Below are positions 1-5,200 of a stretch of DNA of 8,478 nucleotides, piece after piece. Made by a program: the position numbers and the translations under genes. The notes under the pieces are model-generated. The model was not told where the DNA came from. It worked only from the letters and a program-made list of their open reading frames with translations, and did not search any database. Where the stretch lies: positions 1 through 8,478 of the forward strand of contig JAABSS010000489.1 in assembly GCA_011390235.1 (NCBI GenBank). The letters run 5' to 3'. Origin of the DNA: Desulfotignum sp. (GTDB taxonomy: Bacteria > Desulfobacterota > Desulfobacteria > Desulfobacterales > Desulfobacteraceae). Position 1 is the first letter of the stretch. Every line of letters starts with the position of its first letter.

Positions 1-184
1 GATACTGCTGAAAATACTGCAGATGGCGATCTGTGAGGGCGAGCAGGAGCGGTTCTCCTTCCCGTGAGCCCTCCAGATCAAAATAATGATCCGGCCATTT
101 TTCACTGGTCTCCTTTTTTACAAGAAGGGCCAGGTATTTCGATGTGGAAAGGCGTGCTTTCTGTGCCTTTTGCCTGGTTACCAT
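1..184 (-). CDS. Hypothetical protein, N-terminal part, runs off left edge
   Basis: An open minus-strand frame begins at ATG 184 and stays open to base 1, giving 61 residues of a longer protein. It starts MVTRQKAQKARL and is basic at first, then becomes mixed and charged, with the segments KYLALLVKKE, WPDHYFDLEG and LLLALTDRHL. I do not recognise the family. The composition reads as a soluble protein, and I see no signal peptide, membrane segment or cysteine motif. The start is uncertain: there is no clear Shine-Dalgarno, and an in-frame GTG lies at 190; the upstream stop is at 218-220. The next gene on the plus strand starts only 35 bp away, in divergent orientation. The antisense plus frame over 37-204 is also open, but its product looks much less protein-like, so I favour the minus strand. 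Confidence 0.5.
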   Translation of the reverse strand, partial: MVTRQKAQKARLSTSKYLALLVKKETSEKWPDHYFDLEGSREGEPLLLALTDRHLQYFQQY

Positions 185-219
185 ATTCACATGGAGGCCA
201 TTGATTGAAAGGAAAATTC

Positions 220-402
220 ATGCCGTTTGTTTCCATACCAGGCCTGCCGGGCAAATTATATGTGCCGGAAAAGCGGCCGGGGAGTTCGAAAAAATTTCCC
301 TGTAAAGACTGCTTTTCCTGTGAACACTGTTCTGATGACCGGTGCCGGGTGTGCAGAGAGAAACACCCTCCCGCACAGATAAGTGAAGACAAGGGAAAAT
401 GA
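220..402 (+). CDS. Small cysteine-rich CxxC protein
   Basis: This predicts a 60-residue protein. ATG 220 is chosen because an AAAGGA ribosome-binding site at 208-213 sits six bases upstream; an in-frame TTG at 205 has no such site. The first 20 residues (MPFVSIPGLPGKLYVPEKRP) are rich in Pro and Gly. Six cysteines follow at 28, 31, 34, 37, 42 and 45, spaced C-x2-C-x2-C-x2-C-x4-C-x2-C around a CSDDRCRVC segment, and the tail is short and charged. There is no signal peptide or membrane helix. The spacing suggests binding of zinc or an iron-sulfur cluster in the cytoplasm, which is inference. I believe similar small proteins with a PCKDCFSC-like core occur in sulfate-reducing bacteria, but I know of no assigned function. 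The gene is the only plus-strand gene here and converges on the GMC gene. Confidence 0.72.
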   Translation: MPFVSIPGLPGKLYVPEKRPGSSKKFPCKDCFSCEHCSDDRCRVCREKHPPAQISEDKGK

Positions 403-425
403 AACAGGCCAGGGTTCTATTTCTA

Positions 426-456
426 CCGTCCCTGCAGCTGCATCCTGCAGGGACGG
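426..456. terminator. Perfect 12-bp hairpin between convergent genes
   Basis: The arms 426-437 (CCGTCCCTGCAG) and 445-456 are exact reverse complements around a 7-base loop. The stem begins 4 bases after the GMC stop and 23 bases after the stop of the small cysteine-rich gene, so it can serve both. A classic T-tract is missing on either side: TTTG follows on the plus strand and TAGAAAT on the minus strand. It may therefore be a weak intrinsic terminator, a bidirectional one, or an mRNA 3'-end stabiliser. Confidence 0.62.
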
Positions 457-460
457 TTTG

Positions 461-2158
461 TCAGGGGTCAAGCTGATTTTTCGGGGGCATGGGAAGTGAT
501 GTCTGTTTTTTTACATGCCGAAAGAAAGGTGCTGCTGATGGCGGCTCCGGGGTGTTGCCCAGGATCAGGTCGCAGGCCTTTTCCGCCACCATCATGGTGG
601 GGGCGTAGATGTTGCCGTTGGTAACAAACGGCATGACCGAAGCATCCACCACCCGCAGGTTTTCCACCCCGTGTACCTTCATGGAGGAGGGGTCCACCAC
701 CGCCATGGCATCGGTGCCCATTTTGCAGGTGCAGGAGGGGTGCAGGGCGGTTTCCGCATCCTTGGCCACCCAGTCCAGGATATCCTCATCGGTCTGGATG
801 TGGTTGCCCGGAGAGGTTTCGCCGGCATTGAATTCTGTGAACGCCGGCTGGTTCATGATTTTTCTCGCACACCGGATCGCTTCCACCCATTCTTTGCGGT
901 CCTGGTCCGTGGACAGGTAGTTGAAGCGCAGGGCCGGGTGCCTGCGGGGATCGGCAGAGGTGATTTTAACGGATCCCACGGCATTGGAATACATGGGACC
1001 CACATGGACCTGGTATCCGTGTTCCTGGCTGGGCCGGCTCCCGTCATACCGGATGGCCAGGGGGAGAAAATGAAACTGGATGTTGGGATAGTCCACATCC
1101 TGGTTGCTCCGGATGAATCCGCCTGCCTCAAAATGGTTGGTAGCGGCGGCACCGGACCGATGAAACAGCCATTTGTAGCCGATGAACGGCTTTTTCCACC
1201 ATTTCAGTGAGGGGTTCATGGACACCGGTTTTTTGCTGGCATACTGGACGTAGACCTCCAGGTGGTCCTGCAGGTTTTCTCCTACGCCGGGCAGGTCATG
1301 GACCACGGGGATTCCTAAGGCGGAAAGTTCTTGTGCATTGCCCACCCCGGACAGCTGGAGGATTTGAGGAGAGTTGATGGCCCCACCGCAGCAGATCACT
1401 TCCCCTGCCCGGACGGTTCTGGGCCGGCTGCTTTTGCCTTTGACAAATTCCACGCCCGTGGCTTTTTTGCCGTTAAAAATGATTTTTGTGGTCAGGGCCC
1501 GGCAGACCAGGTCCAGGTTGGGCCGCTGTTTGAGTACAGGATGCAGATAGGCCCGGGCTGCGGATATCCGTCGTCCCCTGTGGATATTTCTGTCAAAGAT
1601 CCCGAACCCTTCCTGCTGATACCCGTTCACATCATCGGTCAAAGGATATCCCGCCTGTTGGGCGGATTCCAGAAATGCCTGGAACAAAGGATTTTTACAC
1701 GGCCCGCTTTCCAGAATCAGAGGCCCTTTGGTGCCGTGGTACTGGTCCGGGCCTTTGAGCCGGTTTTCCGCCCGGATGAAATAGGGCAGGTTGTGGGCAT
1801 AATCCCAGTGTTCCATGCCCGGATTTCTGGCCCATTTTTCGTAATCCATGGCATTGCCCCGGATATAGATCATGCCGTTGATGGAGGATGATCCCCCCAG
1901 GACCTTGCCCCGGCCGTGAAAAATTTTGCGCTGTTGCATGAACGGTTCCGGTTCGCTTTCATAACACCAGTCATAGAATTTGTTGCCAAGAGGAAAGGTC
2001 AGGCCGGCAGGCATGTGGATAAACACATCCCAGATATAGTCGGGCCGGCCTGCTTCCAGCACCAGCACGCTGCAGGACGGGTCGCAGCTGAGCCGGTTGG
2101 CCAGCACGCATCCGGCAGATCCGCCGCCGATAATGATATAGTCATATGATTGTTTCAT
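461..2158 (-). CDS. BetA-like GMC family FAD-dependent alcohol dehydrogenase
   Basis: This 565-residue flavoprotein should oxidise a primary alcohol to an aldehyde using FAD. The N-terminal dinucleotide fold has [10 protein letters not shown] at 11-20 and ends at VLVLEAG. The first GMC signature is [15 protein letters not shown] (82-96) and the second is [15 protein letters not shown] (259-273). [16 protein letters not shown] (336-351) closely resembles the corresponding stretch of choline dehydrogenase BetA. The catalytic pair appears intact: His473 in [11 protein letters not shown] and Asn516 in GNIYAPT. Length matches BetA (about 556 residues). There is no signal peptide, so it probably works at the inner face of the membrane and donates to quinone or another carrier. 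ATG 2158 is preferred over an upstream TTG at 2194, although its ribosome site (AAAG-rich) is weak. It lies downstream of tetR and AOR on the same strand. Choline, another alcohol or an alkanol are all possible substrates. Confidence 0.9.
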   Translation of the reverse strand: MKQSYDYIIIGGGSAGCVLANRLSCDPSCSVLVLEAGRPDYIWDVFIHMPAGLTFPLGNKFYDWCYESEPEPFMQQRKIFHGRGKVLGGSSSINGMIYIRGNAMDYEKWARNPGMEHWDYAHNLPYFIRAENRLKGPDQYHGTKGPLILESGPCKNPLFQAFLESAQQAGYPLTDDVNGYQQEGFGIFDRNIHRGRRISAARAYLHPVLKQRPNLDLVCRALTTKIIFNGKKATGVEFVKGKSSRPRTVRAGEVICCGGAINSPQILQLSGVGNAQELSALGIPVVHDLPGVGENLQDHLEVYVQYASKKPVSMNPSLKWWKKPFIGYKWLFHRSGAAATNHFEAGGFIRSNQDVDYPNIQFHFLPLAIRYDGSRPSQEHGYQVHVGPMYSNAVGSVKITSADPRRHPALRFNYLSTDQDRKEWVEAIRCARKIMNQPAFTEFNAGETSPGNHIQTDEDILDWVAKDAETALHPSCTCKMGTDAMAVVDPSSMKVHGVENLRVVDASVMPFVTNGNIYAPTMMVAEKACDLILGNTPEPPSAAPFFRHVKKQTSLPMPPKNQLDP

Positions 2159-2205
2159 TTGTTTATCTTTCTTTTTTTTCTCTGTCTGTTCCAAAGGGTT
2201 TGTTT

Positions 2206-2257
2206 GGTATCATTCTGTATCTGTATCAAAGGGCTGTATCTGCGCCAACCGGGTATC
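2206..2257. repeat. Short direct repeats TGTATC/GGTATC ahead of GMC gene
   Basis: The tetR-GMC gap (2159-2256) holds three copies of TGTATC at 2216-2221, 2222-2227 and 2235-2240, flanked by GGTATC at 2206-2211 and 2252-2257, the last touching the tetR stop codon. On the coding strand these read GATACA or GATACC. Clustered direct hexamers just upstream of a start codon could bind a regulator, or could be low-complexity drift. I see no convincing sigma-70 promoter in the gap. The last 35 bases before the GMC start are strongly purine-rich on the coding strand. Confidence 0.35.
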
Positions 2258-2871
2258 TATTGTGTCTTATCTGTCTGGCTGCCCTGGTTGTGGGTGACAA
2301 GGCTGAGAAATCCATTGACCAGATCATCCACCTCGATCTGGCCGTCTCTGACCAGTGCCTGGAGTGCCAGGCCCTGGAGGGCGGAGATAAAACATATGGC
2401 AGCGGCACGGTTGGCCGGTTTCGGACTGATCCTGTCCAGGGCCGTCTCAAAGGCATCCACAAACCGGTCGTAGGCCGCCTGGACCTTGATGATCACCGGT
2501 CCCCGGATGCCGCTGAATTCAGCTGCCAGGGATGCCAGGGCAATAATGGTATCCGGCTGGTTGTAGAACCGGTCCATGAAGATATCCATGATCCCGTGGA
2601 TCATGGTGTTGTAGTCGGTATGTTCTTTTTCCAGGTAATCGGTGTATTGTTCGAAACTCTGGTCCAGTTCCACAACCACATCGTCCAGGATTTCGGCTTT
2701 GGAATTATAATGGTGAAAGACGGCGCCGGTGGTCATGCCGATGTGAAAGGCAATATCCTGGATGGTGGTCTTGTGGTATCCCAGCCGGGCGAACAGATGG
2801 GTGGCAGCCTCCAGAATCCGTTTGCGGGTCTCGATACGCTTGGCTTCCTTTTTGTTCACCGGTGGTGTCAT
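2257..2871 (-). CDS. TetR/AcrR family transcriptional regulator
   Basis: This 204-residue protein has the usual length of a TetR repressor. The N-terminal DNA-binding domain covers about residues 11-60: TRKRILEAATHLFARLGY, then a helix-turn-helix with TTIQDIAFHIGM and the recognition-helix region TTGAVFHHYNSK. Residues 65-195 are predicted helical and form the ligand-binding and dimer domain, with no recognisable ligand signature. It does not resemble BetI in the N-terminal region. ATG 2871 is chosen because it overlaps the AOR stop in an ATGA tetranucleotide, which implies translational coupling; an upstream in-frame ATG at 2928 lies inside the AOR gene and has no ribosome site. As the third gene of the ferredoxin-AOR operon it probably represses that operon, and perhaps the GMC gene, until an alcohol, aldehyde or acid is bound. 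The effector is unknown. Confidence 0.92.
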   Translation of the reverse strand: MTPPVNKKEAKRIETRKRILEAATHLFARLGYHKTTIQDIAFHIGMTTGAVFHHYNSKAEILDDVVVELDQSFEQYTDYLEKEHTDYNTMIHGIMDIFMDRFYNQPDTIIALASLAAEFSGIRGPVIIKVQAAYDRFVDAFETALDRISPKPANRAAAICFISALQGLALQALVRDGQIEVDDLVNGFLSLVTHNQGSQTDKTQ

Positions 2872-4697
2872 GATGCTATCTCTAATCGTTTCAGGGTTTT
2901 GGAGCTGGGTTTTCCCGTGCTGTCCCATCCACGGGCCGTGTAATAGGCCTGCCGCATCATTGCCATGTCTTTTTCAGAAATTTTATGCCCCTTTGCCGGA
3001 CCATCCGGCAGCGGTTCCTGAACAAACCGCCGGGGCAGGGTGTCGGATGCCGGATCCATGCCCTGGGCCAGGTTGAACTGCCGGGTGAGATTCCAGATGC
3101 GCTCGCCCACCTGGTTGAAAATGTCTGCAGAGAACTTGGTGCCTGTGGCTGCGGACAACAGGTCTGCATAGGTATCGGCACTGATGCCGAAGCTGCCGAA
3201 ATCGCATTTTACCAGGGTGTCGGTGCCTGCGGAATAATTCTGCAGCGCCGCCACCATGTCTGCCTTGCCTTCCGGTGACAGGGGATCCAGTTTGTTTTCT
3301 TCCCATTCTCCGGCCAGTTCGTAAGGCACAGTGAATCCCCGCTGGTGGCACCCGCCCCGGTCTGCTGTCATATAGGCCAGTCCCATGCCGGACACCCCCC
3401 GGGGTCCCCAGGCAGGGGTTTCCAGGCCTTTGGTGTGCAGGGCCAGGTCAGAAGCGTTGCCGCCTATTTCTTTGGCTGCGGCCCGTACCCCTTTTGCCAG
3501 CAAAGCCCCCAGGCCGGGTTTTTGAAAAGCCATGGCCCGGATCAAATGTTCTGCCGCCGCTGCATTCCCGAAGGTCAGGTCTATGCCGGGAGGGGCGTAT
3601 ACCAGGCCTTTCTGGCAGGCTTCCATGGCAAAGCTGATGAGGCTGCCGCTGGACATGGCATCTAGCCCCAGCAGATCGCAAAGTTTCACCAGATGGGCCA
3701 CGGCCCGGATATCGGATATCCCCAGGTTGGATCCCATGAGGGCCGCAGATTCATATTCCACAATATCGGTGACCATACCCTTGTATTTTCCGGTTCTTAC
3801 CGCCCCGATTTTGGCGCAGCCGATGGGACATCCCATGCAGGCGTTGGTGCCCAGCCACAGATGTTTTTGTTGACCCTGGTCTCCTAAGGCAGCAGCCTTG
3901 TCAAAGGTGCCGAACTGGTAGTTCCGGCATGGCAGCAGCCCGGTTTCACTGGCAAATTCTACGGATGCGGCTGTGCCGCCCTGTTTGAGTGTCTGGACAT
4001 CCGGGCTGGCGGCCAGTTCTCCAAGGGCTTTTTCACAGGCCCGTTTAAACCGGTGCGGGTCATGGACAGTTACCAGCCGGGTGCCGCGTACCGCAACCGC
4101 TTTCAGATTTTTGGATCCCATGACCGCGCCGGCGCCGGCCCTGCCGGCCTGGCGGTTGAATTCACAGGCGATAAGGGCAAACAGCACCCGGTTTTCTCCG
4201 GCCGGCCCGATATTGGCGATTTTAATGGTGTCATCATTGCATTCTGCTTTGATACGGCGGTTGGTTTCCAGGATATCCAGGCCCCAGAGGTGGGCAGCAT
4301 CCCGGATCTCTACCTTTTCGTCATCAATCCAGATATACACAGGTTTGTCGGCCCGGCCGGTGATGATGATGCCGTCATATCCGGCATATTTGATTTCGGG
4401 GGCAAAACTGCCCCCGAAATAGGAATCCAGAAACAGATGGGTCAGCGGGCTTTTGGTCACCACGCACCCCCGCATGGCAGGTGCTGATGTGCCGGTCAAG
4501 GGCCCTGTCATGAACAGGAGCATGTTTGCAGGACCAAGGGGGTCGGTGCCCGGGGACAATCCGTCTGCCAGCAGTTTTGCGCCGAATCCTTTGCCGCCGA
4601 TAAAGTGTTGTTTCAAGGTATCAGGCACTGCCAGGGTGCTGCTGCTGCCTGTTGACAGGTCAATGGCCAGGAAGGTATCTGCATAGGCATCAGACAT
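2868..4697 (-). CDS. aor: Aldehyde:ferredoxin oxidoreductase, tungsten-type (AOR)
   Basis: This 609-residue enzyme should oxidise aldehydes to carboxylic acids (or the reverse) at a tungsten bis-pterin site, passing electrons through one [4Fe-4S] cluster to ferredoxin. The N-terminal domain has GGKGFGAKLL (34-43) and GRAGAGAVMGSKNLKA (185-200), both typical of the family. Cluster cysteines are Cys287, Cys290, Cys294 (CMGCPIGC) and Cys498, almost the spacing of the Pyrococcus furiosus enzyme (288, 291, 295, 494). The cofactor motif DLLGLD is at 341-346, and a second, degenerate one (DTLVKC) ends at Cys498. Glu314 or Glu316 and His451 lie near the proposed catalytic Glu313 and His448. ATG 4697 is chosen over TTG 4730 because AAGGAG precedes it by 10 bases. 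It overlaps the ferredoxin gene by 8 bp and tetR by 4 bp. There is no signal peptide, so it is cytoplasmic. Tungsten rather than molybdenum is inferred from the family. Confidence 0.95.
   Translation of the reverse strand: MSDAYADTFLAIDLSTGSSSTLAVPDTLKQHFIGGKGFGAKLLADGLSPGTDPLGPANMLLFMTGPLTGTSAPAMRGCVVTKSPLTHLFLDSYFGGSFAPEIKYAGYDGIIITGRADKPVYIWIDDEKVEIRDAAHLWGLDILETNRRIKAECNDDTIKIANIGPAGENRVLFALIACEFNRQAGRAGAGAVMGSKNLKAVAVRGTRLVTVHDPHRFKRACEKALGELAASPDVQTLKQGGTAASVEFASETGLLPCRNYQFGTFDKAAALGDQGQQKHLWLGTNACMGCPIGCAKIGAVRTGKYKGMVTDIVEYESAALMGSNLGISDIRAVAHLVKLCDLLGLDAMSSGSLISFAMEACQKGLVYAPPGIDLTFGNAAAAEHLIRAMAFQKPGLGALLAKGVRAAAKEIGGNASDLALHTKGLETPAWGPRGVSGMGLAYMTADRGGCHQRGFTVPYELAGEWEENKLDPLSPEGKADMVAALQNYSAGTDTLVKCDFGSFGISADTYADLLSAATGTKFSADIFNQVGERIWNLTRQFNLAQGMDPASDTLPRRFVQEPLPDGPAKGHKISEKDMAMMRQAYYTARGWDSTGKPSSKTLKRLEIAS
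4393..4420 (-). repeat. Perfect 12-bp inverted repeat inside the AOR gene
   Basis: The arms 4393-4404 (ATTTCGGGGGCA) and 4409-4420 are exact reverse complements around a four-base loop. In the AOR frame the segment encodes YFGGSFAPEI, a conserved family region, about 280 bases after the start codon. On the mRNA it would be a very stable GC-rich hairpin. No T-run follows, so it is not an intrinsic terminator. It may slow ribosomes or simply reflect GGG/GGC and GCC/CCC codons. Confidence 0.55.
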
Positions 4698-5124
4698 GAG
4701 GGTTCTGCTCCTTGAGAGGGTCTGAAACAAATTCCAGTGCCCCGGTGGGGCAGGCAGTCACGCAGGCCGGATCTCCCTGGCACAGTTCGCATTTTACCGC
4801 CTTTTTTGTATCAGGATCCAGGTGTACCATGTCCACGGGGCAGTACTGGACGCACAGGGCGCATCCAATGCATTGATCCGCATCAATCTGCACCACGCCC
4901 TCCGGGGTCCGCGTGATGGCATCCACCGGGCACACCTGCATGCAGTAGGCATTTTCACACTGGCTGCACACCACCGGCAGATGGTACAGGTGTTCGCTTT
5001 TGTGGCGGATATCCAGCCTGGCGCGCCTGGGGTTGAATCCGCCGGTGAACGCAAGGCTGCATGCCAGCTGGCAGATGCTGCATCCGGTGCATTTGTCAAA
5101 ATGGGTATGGATAAACGGGGTGAT
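4690..5124 (-). CDS. Polyferredoxin, four [4Fe-4S] clusters, AOR electron-transfer subunit (AorA-like)
   Basis: This is a predicted 144-residue cytoplasmic ferredoxin with sixteen cysteines in four groups: CTGCSICQLAC (from residue 12), CSQCENAYCMQVCP, CIGCALCVQYCP and CELCQGDPACVTACP. This is the HycB/DmsB-like layout of four [4Fe-4S] clusters, and matches the small subunit AorA of the Aromatoleum aromaticum AOR complex. It should accept electrons from the AOR next door. The frame opens after the stop at 5161-5163 and contains no ATG, GTG or TTG before a GTG at 4974, which would delete the whole first cluster. A strong AAGGAGG at 5130-5136 lies five bases ahead of ATC 5124, so I place the start at ATC (initiating Met, then TPFIHTHFDKC). 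A mutated or misread ATG is the alternative. The end overlaps the AOR start by 8 bp. Confidence 0.85.
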   Translation of the reverse strand: MTPFIHTHFDKCTGCSICQLACSLAFTGGFNPRRARLDIRHKSEHLYHLPVVCSQCENAYCMQVCPVDAITRTPEGVVQIDADQCIGCALCVQYCPVDMVHLDPDTKKAVKCELCQGDPACVTACPTGALEFVSDPLKEQNPHV

Positions 5125-5129
5125 AGCTC

Positions 5130-5136
5130 CCTCCTT
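5130..5136 (-). promoter_or_regulatory. Shine-Dalgarno that decides the ferredoxin start
   Basis: AAGGAGG on the minus strand is a near-ideal ribosome-binding site. Five bases (GAGCT) separate it from the in-frame ATC at 5124-5122. It is the main evidence that translation begins there and not at the internal GTG 4974, which has no comparable site. Confidence 0.7.
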
Positions 5137-5200
5137 TTTGGAAATTTTGGTTACGAGATATCACATATTATGTACTATGTAAATGTTTTTTTGCCGGGCA
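5137..5200 (-). promoter_or_regulatory. AT-rich leader with possible promoter and small palindrome
   Basis: This is the gap between the Omp85 stop and the ferredoxin ribosome site. It has TTTACA at 5183-5178, a good -35 match, but the hexamer 17 bases further on (TATCTC, 5160-5155) is a poor -10. ACATAATATGT at 5173-5163 is a perfect 5-1-5 palindrome, and TACATA occurs twice in tandem just upstream. An operator for the TetR regulator here is plausible but unproven. No terminator hairpin follows the Omp85 gene, so read-through from it is possible. Confidence 0.28.

Noticed and set aside
671..1891. Plus-strand open frames of 179 and 186 codons opposite the GMC gene.
   Set aside because: They mirror a well-supported GMC coding region in a GC-rich stretch and resemble no protein family.
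461..2158. Assigning choline dehydrogenase activity outright.
   Set aside because: The GMC family covers many alcohols, the substrate-pocket residues cannot be judged by eye, and no choline transporter or betaine gene is in the window.
2233..2248. Sigma-54-like element before the GMC gene (TTGG, ten bases, GC).
   Set aside because: The -24 half is fair but the -12 half has CAGC instead of TTGC, and no enhancer-binding regulator is seen nearby.
2257..2871. Naming the regulator BetI because of the BetA-like neighbour.
   Set aside because: The N-terminal sequence and helix-turn-helix do not match BetI as I know it; only the general TetR fold is shared.
2146..2943. Long plus-strand open frame (265 codons) opposite the TetR gene.
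   Set aside because: It is an antisense shadow of a clear TetR gene; the product has no family features and no ribosome site supports it.
4698..4730. TTG start at 4730 for AOR, adding 11 residues.
   Set aside because: ATG 4697 has an AAGGAG site and gives a length and cysteine numbering close to the Pyrococcus enzyme.
5161..5166. In-frame ATG followed at once by TGA ahead of the ferredoxin frame, which could suggest a selenocysteine or readthrough start.
   Set aside because: There is no selenocysteine insertion hairpin evident, readthrough would add unrelated residues across the ribosome-binding site, and the strong AAGGAGG lies downstream of it.
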